Shown piece by piece: positions 37,055 to 45,772 of a DNA stretch of 64,000 nt (within the stretch, counting starts at the first letter, position 1; every line of letters begins with the position of its first letter). Both the position numbers and the translations under genes were made by a program. The DNA is from Fen-1231 sp035286465. GTDB lineage: Bacteria; Gemmatimonadota; Gemmatimonadetes; Gemmatimonadales; Gemmatimonadaceae. The notes under the pieces are model-generated. The model saw only the letters and a list, made by a program, of their open reading frames with translations, was not told where the DNA came from and ran no database searches. The stretch covers positions 1 through 64,000 of the forward strand of contig DATEDF010000023.1 in assembly GCA_035286465.1 (NCBI GenBank), read 5' to 3'.

Positions 37055-37486
37055 GTGCATCGTCTGCTCACACTCATGCTCGTCGCCGGCATTCCATCGT
37101 TCGCCCTCGCCCAGCAGCCGCAGTTTCTCACCTCGGGCGCCCCCAGCGTCGCCCCGTTCTCGCCCGCCGTGCGCGTCGGTAACGTGCTCTACCTCGCTGG
37201 TCAGATCGGCACCAGGGACGGCAGGGTGGTGCCGGGCGGCATCGGTCCCGAGACGCGCCAGACGCTGCAGAACATCAAGGACGTGCTCGAGAAGAACGGC
37301 TCGGACATGGAGCACGTCGTGAAATGCACGGTGTTCCTCGCGGACATCAAGGAGTGGGCCGCGATGAACGAGGTGTACAGGACGTTCTTCAAGGAAGGGA
37401 AATACCCGGCGCGCAGCGCCTTCGGCGCGACCGGCCTCGCGCTCGACGCGCGCACAGAGATCGAGTGCATCGCGGTGGTGAAGTGA
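37055..37486 (+). CDS. Exported RidA/YjgF-family protein
   Basis: 143 residues from GTG 37055 with GGGAGG upstream. The first 20 residues (HRLLTLMLVAGIPSFALAQ) are a signal peptide ending at an Ala-x-Ala type site. The rest is a complete RidA fold: FSPAVRVGNVLYLAGQIG, TRQTLQNIKDVLEKNG, VVKCTVFLADIKEW, PARSAFGATGLALDARTEIECIAV, including the conserved Arg of the deaminase site. RidA normally removes reactive enamine/imine intermediates in the cytoplasm; export to the periplasm is unusual. The next gene starts 1 bp after its stop. Confidence 0.92.
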   Translation: MHRLLTLMLVAGIPSFALAQQPQFLTSGAPSVAPFSPAVRVGNVLYLAGQIGTRDGRVVPGGIGPETRQTLQNIKDVLEKNGSDMEHVVKCTVFLADIKEWAAMNEVYRTFFKEGKYPARSAFGATGLALDARTEIECIAVVK

Positions 37487-37487
37487 G

Positions 37488-38471
37488 ATGATCGGGGCAC
37501 TGGCGCTCCTGCTGCAGGCCGCCGCGCTCGGCGCCGGCGGGACGCCCCCAGCGACCGCCCGCGGCACGGTCGTGACCGACACGCTCTGGTCGCAGGCGCT
37601 CGGCACGAGGAAGCTGGTGATCGTCTACCTGCCGCCGTCGTACGGGCGCGACGCGACCCGCCGCTACCCCGTGGCGTACTACCTCCACGGCATTACCGGG
37701 CGGGAGACCGACTGGACCAGGCAGGGACAACTGGACGTCGTGATGGACTCGCTCGCGGCGGCCGGCGCGCAGGAGATGATCGTCGTGATGCCCGACGGCG
37801 ACGACGGCTGGTACACCACCTGGAACGCGCTGCCGTCGTATGACGACTGCCGGCGCAAGCCGCCGGAGCGCGAGAGCGCGGAGAGCTACTGCGTGCCGTG
37901 GCCGCACTACGATGACTACGTCGCGCGTGACGTCGTGCAGTTCGTGGACCGGAAGTACCGGACCGAGGCTGTGCGTGCGCATCGCGCCATCGGCGGCCTC
38001 TCGATGGGCGGCTACGGCGCCGTGACGCTCGCGTTCGTGTATCCGGACATCTTCAGCGCCGCCGCGTCGCATTCGGGGGTCCTCGCGCCGCTCTATATGG
38101 GTCCGCATCCGTTCGCGGGCGTCCCGGTGTGGGCGGAAAGCGGCGAGGCGCTCGAGAGGGGATGGGGGCGCTTGTGGCCGCTCCTCATGCCGGTGTTCGG
38201 GCGCGACACGGCGACCTGGTGGGCGCGCGACCCGGGCCGCCGCCTCGACCGGTTCCTCGCGTCGAAGGGCAGGGAAGCCCTGCCCGCGCTCTTCCTGGAC
38301 GTCGGCACCGAAGACGGACTCGCGGACCACTCCCGCGCGTTCCGGGCGTTGGCGGAGCGCCGCGGCGTCGCGATCACCTACCACGAGTGGCCCGGCGCGC
38401 ACGACTGGAAGTACTGGCGCGCGCACGTCGGCGAGAGCCTGAGCTGGCTCGGCGCGCAGATCGCCCGATGA
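37488..38471 (+). CDS. Secreted esterase D-like alpha/beta hydrolase
   Basis: 327 residues with a short signal (IGALALLLQAAALGAGG). The esterase fold shows YPVAYYLHGITGRETDW, VVMPDGDDGWYTTW, and the nucleophile elbow GLSMGGYGAVTLAF; LFLDVGTEDGLADHSR and YHEWPGAHDWKYWRAH hold the Asp and His. It belongs to the putative-esterase (esterase D / mycolyltransferase-like) family and would cleave acyl or similar esters in the periplasm. It is translationally tight with the exported RidA before it and overlaps the next gene by 4 bp (ATGA). Confidence 0.9.
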   Translation: MIGALALLLQAAALGAGGTPPATARGTVVTDTLWSQALGTRKLVIVYLPPSYGRDATRRYPVAYYLHGITGRETDWTRQGQLDVVMDSLAAAGAQEMIVVMPDGDDGWYTTWNALPSYDDCRRKPPERESAESYCVPWPHYDDYVARDVVQFVDRKYRTEAVRAHRAIGGLSMGGYGAVTLAFVYPDIFSAAASHSGVLAPLYMGPHPFAGVPVWAESGEALERGWGRLWPLLMPVFGRDTATWWARDPGRRLDRFLASKGREALPALFLDVGTEDGLADHSRAFRALAERRGVAITYHEWPGAHDWKYWRAHVGESLSWLGAQIAR

Positions 38472-39034
38472 CCGAGTTCTTCCCGCGCAAGACCGTCCCG
38501 TGGAAGCTCCAGGAGCCGGCCGCGCTCCGCCGCGCCTCGCTCTCGCTCCCGTACATGGCGCTGCTCACGGGCGTCGCGCTCCGGCTCTGGCGCTCGTTCG
38601 CGCTCACGCACGGCTCGCCCGACAGCTGGCTCTGGATCGGCGGCACCTTCCTCGCCGGGATGGCGTTCCTCTTCCTGATGGTCACGCTGCACCTCGGCAA
38701 CTACACGCTGCGCAACTGGACGTGGCGCGCGCCGGCGTTCGCCGTGCTCGAATCCGGCGCCGAGATCGTGGTGAGCCTCGCGCTCACCGCGCTCGGACTC
38801 GAGCCGCTGGGCGCCGAGACCGCCGAACTCTCGGACTGGCTGCCGACCGCCATTCGCACGCTCTTCTGGCGGCTGCTCGGCATCGTGGCGTTCGCGCTGG
38901 CGCTCGGAATCGTGGTCGCGCTCGTGCGACGCATCATCGTCGTCGCCGAGCACCGGACGTCCACGGCAATGCACATCCACCGCGCGGCCGTCGAGCACGA
39001 CGCGGCTGCGCGAGAGGAATCTTCCGCCCCGTGA
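38468..39034 (+). CDS. Unrecognised four-helix membrane protein
   Basis: 188 residues, starting at ATG 38468 inside the stop of the esterase gene (ATGA overlap). Four hydrophobic segments are visible: about 28-45, 55-75 (WLWIGGTFLAGMAFLFLMV), 88-112 and 136-158 (LLGIVAFALALGIVVALV), followed by a charged cytoplasmic-looking tail with histidines. No family is recognised. Overlap with its neighbours says it is expressed with the esterase and M24 peptidase. Confidence 0.75.
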   Translation: MTEFFPRKTVPWKLQEPAALRRASLSLPYMALLTGVALRLWRSFALTHGSPDSWLWIGGTFLAGMAFLFLMVTLHLGNYTLRNWTWRAPAFAVLESGAEIVVSLALTALGLEPLGAETAELSDWLPTAIRTLFWRLLGIVAFALALGIVVALVRRIIVVAEHRTSTAMHIHRAAVEHDAAAREESSAP

Positions 39035-39045
39035 GGACTCTCCCG

Positions 39046-40500
39046 ATGCCCTCGCCTCTGAGAGATTGGACCGCGCGGCGACTGCTGCTCGCCGCAAGCG
39101 CCGGCGCCGTGGCCGCGCACGCCCTGTCCGCGCAAGTTGCACCCGCGAAGCCCGCACCAGTTGAGGCGGTCACGACCCGCGGAACGGCCGAGCGGCCTTT
39201 CGGCACGCTGCGCGAGCAGGCGACGATGCAGCAGGCGTGGCTCGAGCAGCGCCTCGACACGTTCCTCCCCGCCCTGATGCGCGCGCACGGCATTGACCTC
39301 TGGCTCGTGCCGATGCGCGAGTACAACGAGGATCCCGTCTTCTGGTCCATCACGGCGCCACAGACTTTCGCCGCGCGGCGGCGGACGATCTACGTCTTCT
39401 TCGACCGGTGCGCGGCGACCGGCGCGGCGCCCGCGCCGGCGTGCGTCGAGCGCGTCGCCCTGGGCGGCACGTCGCAGGGCGGCGTCTTCACCGCGCGCCG
39501 CTCCACCAAGGCCGTGAGCGGCGGTGTGGGCGGCCGCCAGGCGGAACTCTGGGGCGACGAACAGTGGCAGGCGCTCAAGGAGGTCATCGAGGAGCGCAAT
39601 CCGAAGGTGATCGGCATTGACCGCTCGAAGGTGTTCGCCTTCAGCGACGGGCTCTCGAGCGGTGAGCTGCAGGGGATGAGCGAGGCCCTCGGCGAGCGCT
39701 GGACGGCGCGCTTCAGGAACGCCGAAGGCCTGCCGCTCGAGCTGATCGCGTCACGGCGTCCGGCGGAGGAGGTGTTCTTCACGAAGATGACCGCGCTCGT
39801 CTGGCAGCTCACGCAGACGATGTTCTCGCGCAAGGTGATCACGCCCGGCAAGACGCGCACGAGCGATCTCGTCTGGTGGTGGCGCCAGCGGGTGAACGAC
39901 CTCGGGCTCGGCACCTGGTTCCAGCCGAGCGTGGACGTGCAGCGGAAGGGCGTGAAGCCGGAGGAGCTGGGCGAGGATCCCGTCATTCAGCGCGGCGACG
40001 TGCTGCACTGCGATGTGGGGATCACGGTGGCGCGGCTCAACACGGACACGCAGCACGACGCGTACGTGCTGCGCGCGGGCGAGACCGACGCGCCCGCCGG
40101 CATCCAGCAGGCGCTCGCCAACGCGAACGCGCTCCAGGACATCGTGATGGACGAGATCCGCCCCGGGCGCACGGGAAACGAGATTCTCGCGTCGGCACTC
40201 GCGCGGATGCGAGCGAAAGGGATTGACGGCACGGTGTATTCGCATCCGATCGGCGTGAACGGGCACGGAGCGGGGCCGCTCATCGGGCTCTGGGATTACC
40301 AGGACGGCGTCGCCGGCCGCGGGGACGCGAAGGTAATCCCGAGCATGTGGTACTCGATCGAGCTGCAAGCGACCACGCCGGTGGCCGAGTGGGGCGGCCA
40401 GAGCGTGCGGATGGCGCAGGAAGAGGATATGATCATCGGCGCGCACGGGCGGCCGAGGTGGGCGCTCAAGCGGCAGGACAGACTGTTTCTGATTCGATAG
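39046..40500 (+). CDS. Exported M24 metallopeptidase (Xaa-Pro aminopeptidase-like)
   Basis: 484 residues. A twin-Arg-containing N-terminus and hydrophobic segment (ARRLLLAASAGAVAAHALSAQ) suggest export. The C-terminal pita-bread domain keeps the metal ligands: Asp in HCDVGI, Asp in NTDTQHD, His in GVNGHGAG and Glu in MWYSIELQ and the last Glu in MAQEEDM. The N-terminal domain is a creatinase-type regulatory domain. ATG 39046 has GAGGA at good distance; GTG 39031, overlapping the previous stop, is also possible. It would remove N-terminal residues before proline, fitting the many secreted peptidases here. Confidence 0.9.
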   Translation: MPSPLRDWTARRLLLAASAGAVAAHALSAQVAPAKPAPVEAVTTRGTAERPFGTLREQATMQQAWLEQRLDTFLPALMRAHGIDLWLVPMREYNEDPVFWSITAPQTFAARRRTIYVFFDRCAATGAAPAPACVERVALGGTSQGGVFTARRSTKAVSGGVGGRQAELWGDEQWQALKEVIEERNPKVIGIDRSKVFAFSDGLSSGELQGMSEALGERWTARFRNAEGLPLELIASRRPAEEVFFTKMTALVWQLTQTMFSRKVITPGKTRTSDLVWWWRQRVNDLGLGTWFQPSVDVQRKGVKPEELGEDPVIQRGDVLHCDVGITVARLNTDTQHDAYVLRAGETDAPAGIQQALANANALQDIVMDEIRPGRTGNEILASALARMRAKGIDGTVYSHPIGVNGHGAGPLIGLWDYQDGVAGRGDAKVIPSMWYSIELQATTPVAEWGGQSVRMAQEEDMIIGAHGRPRWALKRQDRLFLIR

Positions 40501-40559
40501 ACGGCAGAGGGCAGATGGCAGATCTGCCGGTCGCCGTCCGCCGGGGTGGAGGGGATTCC

Positions 40560-40955
40560 ATGAAGAAAGGCGACAAGCATCTCCTGGTCGTCGGCGATCG
40601 CGTCCTCATCAAGATCGAGGAGGGTGAGGAGCGCACGAAGGTGGGGCTCTACCTGCCGGCGACGGCGGTTGACAACCAGGCCGTGCAGGGCGGGACGATC
40701 GTCGCGACCGGCCCGGGCCAGCCGCTGCCCGTGGTGGAGGATCATCTCGACGAGCCGTGGCGGATCTCGGGGAGCAAGGAGACCCGCCACGTTCCGATGC
40801 AGGCGCGCGTGGGCGACTACGCGCTATTCTTCCGGAAGGCGGCCGTCGAGATCACGTTCGAGAACGAGCGGTATCTCGTCGTCCCACAGGCGGCGATACT
40901 CACGCTGGCGCGAGACGAGGGGGAGGGGGAGGGGGAGATTGCCGATGATGTATGA
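40560..40955 (+). CDS. Cpn10/GroES-like protein, longer than GroES
   Basis: 131 residues; ATG 40560 follows GGAGGGG. The chaperonin-10 fold is visible in VVGDRVLIKIEEGEERTKVG, LYLPATAVDNQAVQGGTIVATGPG and VGDYALFFRKAAVEITFENERYLVV. It is about 30 residues longer than a normal GroES, with an insertion around PLPVVEDHLDEPWRISGSKE, a different mobile loop, and an acidic Glu/Gly tail. No groEL is beside it, so it may be a divergent paralogue rather than the main co-chaperonin. It overlaps the bacilliredoxin gene by 11 bp. Confidence 0.85.
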   Translation: MKKGDKHLLVVGDRVLIKIEEGEERTKVGLYLPATAVDNQAVQGGTIVATGPGQPLPVVEDHLDEPWRISGSKETRHVPMQARVGDYALFFRKAAVEITFENERYLVVPQAAILTLARDEGEGEGEIADDV

Positions 40956-41382
40956 CGAGCGGATGGTGACCCCGATGCGGGAGGAGCTGACGCGGCTCGG
41001 CATCGAGGAGCTGCGGACCGCGGCGGAGGTGGACGCGAAGCTGAAGGACACGGGCGGCGCGGTGCTCGTCGTCGTGAACTCCGTGTGTGGCTGCGCGGCG
41101 CGCAACGCGCGCCCGGCGGTGGCGCTCGCGCTCGAGCACGCCGTGAGGCCGGCGCACCTCTACACCGTGTTCGCCGGACAGGACGCCGACGCGACGCGCC
41201 AGGCGCGCGCGTACTTCACGGGCTACGCGCCGAGCTCGCCGCAGATCGCGCTCCTCAAGGATGGGAAGTTGGCGTACATGCTCGAGCGCTGGCAGATCGA
41301 AGGACGCGGGGCGGACGCCATCGCGGCCGATCTAGTGAGCGCGTTCGACGAGCACTGCGGCCGGGAGACGGCGGCTGCGTAG
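40945..41382 (+). CDS. BrxA/BrxB-family bacilliredoxin
   Basis: 145 residues in the YphP/YqiW family, thioredoxin-like fold with the CGC signature in VVNSVCGCAARNARPAV and the family strings HLYTVFAGQDADATRQARAYF and PSSPQIALLKDGKL. In bacillithiol-using bacteria it removes bacillithiol from protein cysteines; in organisms without that thiol the role is unclear. It overlaps the Cpn10-like gene by 11 bp, so a redox and a chaperone protein are made together. Confidence 0.93.
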   Translation: MMYDERMVTPMREELTRLGIEELRTAAEVDAKLKDTGGAVLVVVNSVCGCAARNARPAVALALEHAVRPAHLYTVFAGQDADATRQARAYFTGYAPSSPQIALLKDGKLAYMLERWQIEGRGADAIAADLVSAFDEHCGRETAAA

Positions 41383-41410
41383 CGGCCTGAGCGAGCGCGC
41401 GAGCGCGTGG

Positions 41411-43243
41411 TTGGCGCTCGCGTGCACGCTCGTGCTGGCGTATCTCGCGGTGCGGCGGCAGCTGTACGTCAGCTGGACGCCCTCCGACGACGGCGTGCTC
41501 GCGCAAGGCGCCGAACGCGTGATGCGGGGCGAGCTGCCGCACAAGGACTTCGTCGCGCTCTGGTCGGGCGGCCTCGACTACCTGAACGCCGCGGCGTTTC
41601 GACTCCTCGGCCCGAGCCTCGCGACGCTCCGGACGGTGGTGGCCGCGGCGTGGCTCGTCGCGCTCGCGGCGCTCTTCGTGGCCGCCCGGCACCTCGTCTC
41701 CGCGTGGGCGGCGGCCGCGCTCACGCTCTGCGCGGCGCTCTGGACGCTCCCGCTCTCGCCGCACCCGCTGCCGTCGTGGTACAATCTCGCCTTCGCGCTC
41801 CTGGGCGTGGCCGCGGTTCTGCAATTCCTGCGGGCGCGCTCGCGCGCGTGGCTGGCGGCTGCCGGCCTCGCCGCGGGCGCGTCGTGCGCGGTGAAGATCG
41901 TGGGGCTCTACTTCGTGGCGGCGGTGCTGCTGTTCCTCGTGTTTCAGGTGCAGGAGGACGTCCCCGGGTCGCGGGACGGGCGCCCGTCGGTCCGGCGCGC
42001 CTACGCGTGGCTCGTGTCCGCGGGGCTGCTCGCATTTCTCGTGTTCGTCGTCCAGCTCGTGCGGAGCGCGCCGTCGCTGAACGCCGTGGGGCACTTCGTG
42101 GCGCCCAGCGTGCTCCTCGTCGGCGTGCTGCTCTGGCGGGAGTGGCGGCTGCCAGCGCACGCCGAACGCGAGCGCTTCGGCGCCCTCTGGTCCCTCGCGT
42201 GGCCGTTCGTGCTCGGGTTCTCGCTGGCCGTGACACTCTGGGTCGCGCCGTACGTGGCGCGCGGCGCGCTCGCCGACCTCTGGCGCGGCGTGTTCGTGAC
42301 GCCGCGCCTCCGGTTCCTCGTGGCGTCGTACCCGCTGCCCGGCCTCCGGAGCGCGGGGCTCGCGGTGTTGCCGTTTGCGCTCCTGCTCGCGGGGGCGCCG
42401 TTCGTGCGGCGCCCGCTGAAGCGCCGGGAGACCGGCGCGCTCGCCGCGCTCGTCATGGCGCTGATCGTGCTCGCGTACGACGGCTCGCCGCTCGTGAACC
42501 TCACCTGGTACGGCCTCCGGCTCCTGACGCCGGTGGCGGTGGGGCTCGCGGCGTGGTGGCTCGTGGCGCCGCCCAGGGGAATGGAGATTCCCGCGGAGCG
42601 CCGGGGGCCCGTGTTCTTTCTCGTCGCGGCGGCGGTCACAGGAAGCCTCGTGCAGGTCCCGTTCGCACTCTACACGTACTTCCTCTACTTCCTGCCGCTC
42701 CTCGCGCTCGCGCTCACGGCGCTCGCCACCGCGCAGCCCGCTATGCCGAGGGCCGTGCCGGCCGCGCTGCTCGCGTATGTGCTCCTCTTCGGCGCGCGCG
42801 GGCCCGACTCGCTGCCGCCGCGGACGTACACCCGGCCGGAGGACGCGCTCGCGCCGCTGGCCCTCGAGCGCGGCGGCATCGTCGTGTCGCGCGAGGACTC
42901 GGCGGCGTACGCGCGGCTCATTGCGTCAATCCGGCGCCACGCGGCGGGGGAGTGGATCTACGTCTGGCACGACGCGCCGCAGCTGTACTTCCTTTCCGGG
43001 ATGCGCAACCCGACCGGCACGATGTACGAGACGTTCGACGACTCCGTCGCCCGCTCCACGGCGCACCTCACGCGGGCGCTCGAGACGCACGACGTGCGGC
43101 TCGTCGTGCTGACCGACCCGCGCGGCGCCGCGCGGCCGCTCGATCCGGCGTTCCGCGCGTGGCTCAACGCGGCGTTTCCCGAGAGCGAGCGGGTGGACCT
43201 GACCGAGGTGCGCTGGCGCCGGGGGCCGCTGCCGCGGCGGTGA
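41411..43243 (+). CDS. Polytopic membrane protein, ArnT/PMT glycosyltransferase-like
   Basis: 610 residues from TTG 41411; an upstream CTG (41375) in the same frame is possible and no ribosome site decides it. About a dozen membrane helices, with an early loop acid pair (TPSDDGVLAQGAERVMRGELPHKDF) in the place where GT-C enzymes such as ArnT keep catalytic acids, and a C-terminal soluble region ending RWRRGPLPRR. Such proteins move a sugar from a polyprenyl carrier to lipid or protein. Family assignment is by topology and loop pattern only. Confidence 0.75.
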   Translation: MALACTLVLAYLAVRRQLYVSWTPSDDGVLAQGAERVMRGELPHKDFVALWSGGLDYLNAAAFRLLGPSLATLRTVVAAAWLVALAALFVAARHLVSAWAAAALTLCAALWTLPLSPHPLPSWYNLAFALLGVAAVLQFLRARSRAWLAAAGLAAGASCAVKIVGLYFVAAVLLFLVFQVQEDVPGSRDGRPSVRRAYAWLVSAGLLAFLVFVVQLVRSAPSLNAVGHFVAPSVLLVGVLLWREWRLPAHAERERFGALWSLAWPFVLGFSLAVTLWVAPYVARGALADLWRGVFVTPRLRFLVASYPLPGLRSAGLAVLPFALLLAGAPFVRRPLKRRETGALAALVMALIVLAYDGSPLVNLTWYGLRLLTPVAVGLAAWWLVAPPRGMEIPAERRGPVFFLVAAAVTGSLVQVPFALYTYFLYFLPLLALALTALATAQPAMPRAVPAALLAYVLLFGARGPDSLPPRTYTRPEDALAPLALERGGIVVSREDSAAYARLIASIRRHAAGEWIYVWHDAPQLYFLSGMRNPTGTMYETFDDSVARSTAHLTRALETHDVRLVVLTDPRGAARPLDPAFRAWLNAAFPESERVDLTEVRWRRGPLPRR

Positions 43244-43684
43244 GGCGGGGCCGGCAGTGGAGGAGATCGCGGATGCGATACCAGACTTGGCACGGCAGAA
43301 GCGCAACGTATCGGGAGTGAAGCGGCTCGCTGTGCTGCATCACGCTGCGCGAGCGTTCGTGGGAACACGTCCCGTCGCGTCACACTCAACGAGCGTACCG
43401 GAACTGGGCGAACGGCGATCGCCTTTGGTGTCTCAATCCGGTCTTGCACACTGGCGGGCGTTTTGTTTTCAGTGTTCGCATTCTCGACGAAATGCTACGT
43501 GCTGGCCTGATTCCGTCAACAAACAGTGAACGAACCCCACGAGACCTCTCCATCTGATCGCGCAGCGCCCATTGCTCGGTGTGCGGAATCTGCGTATTGA
43601 CGAAACGACGCCGCGGCGCATTCGTGTTCGACGAGCCACGGGTGTCTCCCTTGGCTGAGGCCATTTCGCAAGGGGAAGCGACGA
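43244..43684. other. Gene-free stretch at start of low-GC island
   Basis: About 440 bp with lower GC than the flanks (runs such as GTTTTGTTTTCAG). Short frames exist on both strands but none has a start context or recognisable domain. No tRNA fold or inverted-repeat end was seen. It may be decayed sequence brought in with the two genes that follow. Confidence 0.5.
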
Positions 43685-44794
43685 GTGGAGCCGATAGGGC
43701 GCGCGACACTGCGACGTGCCTGGCAGAGCGGCACGCTACTCCTGATCGGATTCGCGCAGGCGGGTGCGCTACAGCCACCCGTTGTCAGCAAGTCCTGTGC
43801 AACGTGCTCGATACGGCTCGAGCCTGTGGTGACGCTGCAAGCGCTCTGGGACTCTGGAGGGATCGTCGCTCGTCCGAAACGAGTGCTCTGGTTCCCGAAC
43901 AACGAGTGGTGGTTGGTGGATGATCGCGGAGTCCACTACCGGTTCGACCGTCGGGGCGTGTTCATCGGGCCGCTCGGCCGGGCGGGCGCCGGTCCCGGGG
44001 AGTTTCGTCGCGTTGACTACGTCACAACTTACCGGGGAGACTCAGTCCTCGTCTTCGACACCGGCCTGCATCGCGTCACTGTGGTAAGTCCCGCGGGCCG
44101 TCCCTCACGGACGTTCGCCTGGCCCGGAACTGAGCCGCTGAGCGCGCAGATACTCCCGGACGGAGGCTTCATCGCGAATCTCGCGATCCGCACCCCATCC
44201 AGCTTCGGCCACACGCTCCATCACTTCGCCGCCGACGGCAGTCTGAAGCGGTCGTTCGGTGGAAAGCCGTCGAGTCCAGTTGGACAGGACTGGATTCCGC
44301 ACCACTGGCTCGTGGGCGGGCGCACCGATTCGACCGTCTGGGCCGTGACAAACTCCTATCCGTCCGTGCAGCAATTCACGTTGGACGGAGTTCTCCGTTC
44401 CTCCTGGACCATTCCGGTCACGGCTGCGTGGGGCTGGCGAAGGCCATCAGGAGATGAGCTGCCTCGCATGCCGTATCAGGTCGGCGACGCGTGGTGGAGT
44501 CCTGGGGAACCCACGATCTGGCTGACCATCTGGTATCCAAGTCCGCGTTGGAGACAGGCGTTCGGCCGTTCTGAGCAGATTGACGGCGTTCCCAGCCGGA
44601 GGATCGAGTCATACGCGCGATATGCGAGCTCGATAGTACTCGTGCTCGACATCGAGCGTAGGGCAGTTCTGGCCACCAAAGTGGTGGATGGCATGGTGAT
44701 CGGTTTCGTCGGTCGAGGCAGCGCCATTGCCATTCTCGAACCGACGGCCGAGGAGGACGTGGTACGGATCTACCGCGCCGCGCTCAACAAGTAA
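43685..44794 (+). CDS. Predicted secreted six-bladed beta-propeller protein
   Basis: 369 residues from GTG 43685 with AGGGGAAG upstream. A weak signal region (WQSGTLLLIGFAQAGAL) precedes repeated propeller strands: WWLVDDRGVHYRFDRRGVFIG, GRAGAGPGEFRRVDYV, DSVLVFDTGLHRVTVVSPAGR and ILPDGGFIANL. GAGPGEF is typical of the NHL/6-bladed propeller proteins common in this kind of organism. Ligand and function are unknown. Codon use is less GC-rich than that of its neighbours, in line with recent transfer. The Cys-rich gene follows after 15 bp. Confidence 0.8.
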   Translation: MEPIGRATLRRAWQSGTLLLIGFAQAGALQPPVVSKSCATCSIRLEPVVTLQALWDSGGIVARPKRVLWFPNNEWWLVDDRGVHYRFDRRGVFIGPLGRAGAGPGEFRRVDYVTTYRGDSVLVFDTGLHRVTVVSPAGRPSRTFAWPGTEPLSAQILPDGGFIANLAIRTPSSFGHTLHHFAADGSLKRSFGGKPSSPVGQDWIPHHWLVGGRTDSTVWAVTNSYPSVQQFTLDGVLRSSWTIPVTAAWGWRRPSGDELPRMPYQVGDAWWSPGEPTIWLTIWYPSPRWRQAFGRSEQIDGVPSRRIESYARYASSIVLVLDIERRAVLATKVVDGMVIGFVGRGSAIAILEPTAEEDVVRIYRAALNK

Positions 44795-44809
44795 CCCGAG
44801 GCGTCCAAG

Positions 44810-45298
44810 ATGACGCGCTCATTTGGAGCAGTCCTCGCCGCGCTCTTTGCGCCGATGCTCGTGGGGGTCGGAGTGTCACCGCACGGAAGCGCCACGCCGA
44901 TGCCGACGGCGGCGGTCGAATGGGCGTCTCTCAGATTCGCGACCTGCAACCACATCTGCTCCACGTGTATAAACTCGAACGAACATAAGAACGTCTTCGA
45001 TCTGGAAAACCCGACACACGAAGGCGGCGGTCACGACTGCGCGGTAGGCGATGGCACAGGCTGTAATCCTCCGGCTCACCCGTCGTGCCGGCCAGAGGGC
45101 CCGTCGCTGGCGTCGCTGATGCAAACTTTCGAGAGCGCTGTCGCTGGCAATGACGTCGCTCTCTTGACAGACTTCCTCAGACGTCCCGGGGTTACGCTCA
45201 ATCGCGACCGAGGCGCTATTCAGATCTTCTCGAGATGCGGCCTCGTCCTGGCGCATCTTCCCATCTCGCGTTCGCTGGTGGTCGAGTTGTTCGACTGA
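44810..45298 (+). CDS. Small secreted cysteine/histidine-rich protein
   Basis: 162 residues, no family recognised. A signal peptide (SFGAVLAALFAPMLVGVGVS) is followed by a Cys/His cluster between about residues 45 and 93: CNHICSTC, then HEGGGHDC and CNPPAHPSC, which could bind metal or form disulfides. The C-terminal 65 residues look helical. It follows the propeller gene by 15 bp and shares its lower GC, so the two probably move and work together. Start ATG 44810 is the first in frame. Confidence 0.65.
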   Translation: MTRSFGAVLAALFAPMLVGVGVSPHGSATPMPTAAVEWASLRFATCNHICSTCINSNEHKNVFDLENPTHEGGGHDCAVGDGTGCNPPAHPSCRPEGPSLASLMQTFESAVAGNDVALLTDFLRRPGVTLNRDRGAIQIFSRCGLVLAHLPISRSLVVELFD

Positions 45299-45737
45299 TG
45301 CACCCGGGCGCGCGGGGAGTCTCGAGAGGGCCGGGACTTCCCGCGCGCCAGGGCCGGCTCACGCCTGTCTGCCTCCACGTCGCAGGGTCGCGCTGGTAAG
45401 TGAGGCCGAGCGCGCTAGGCCGCCTCGCGCCACGCAGCTCCGTGATCACTCGCCTTGTCTCGCCCGTCACCTCCTCAGCCGTGAGAGGTGACTTGACGGA
45501 TTGAGGCATGGGGATAAGCGCATCTGGACTGCTGCCCGAGCCTGAGTCAGGCGAAGGTCAAGCCCCCCTTTCTTGAGACGTTCCGGACGCAAGCGAGGCG
45601 AAAGGGGTAGGCAGCCTCTGGTTCATGACTCTTCCACGTTACGGGCCAGCAGAATGGCCGCACACCTTTGGTGGTGCGCCCAACGAGCGCACGCTGACGC
45701 GGCATCGGCGCGGATTATGCTTTGTGTCGCAAACTAC
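45299..45737. other. Gene-free stretch at end of low-GC island
   Basis: About 440 bp without a convincing reading frame. It holds an imperfect inverted repeat near 45313-45352 (GCGCGCGGGGAG / TTCCCGCGCGCC) that may terminate the Cys-rich gene. Short frames on both strands show no domain. Likely degenerate. Confidence 0.5.
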
Positions 45738-45766
45738 TTGACAGTGCCACGCACCACGGATATGGT
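45738..45766 (+). promoter_or_regulatory. Consensus-like promoter of uppS, predicting leaderless mRNA
   Basis: TTGACA (45738-45743), exactly 17 nt, then TATGGT (45761-45766). Transcription should start about 6-7 nt downstream, at 45772-45773, where the uppS ATG itself begins. No ribosome site is present before that ATG. Confidence 0.7.
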
Positions 45767-45772
45767 TCTTGC

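Noticed and set aside
41721..42236. Arg/Ala-rich minus-strand frames opposite the polytopic protein
   Set aside because: Typical high-GC shadow composition without start context.
43257..43529. Possible 90-residue protein after the polytopic membrane gene
   Set aside because: No ribosome site, no domain, and frames on the other strand are equally open; treated as gene-free.
45216..45509. Minus-strand frame starting MPQSVKSPLTAEE, possible transposase remnant
   Set aside because: No DDE or other transposase motif, Pro/Arg-rich tail and no terminal inverted repeats; not enough to call a mobile element.
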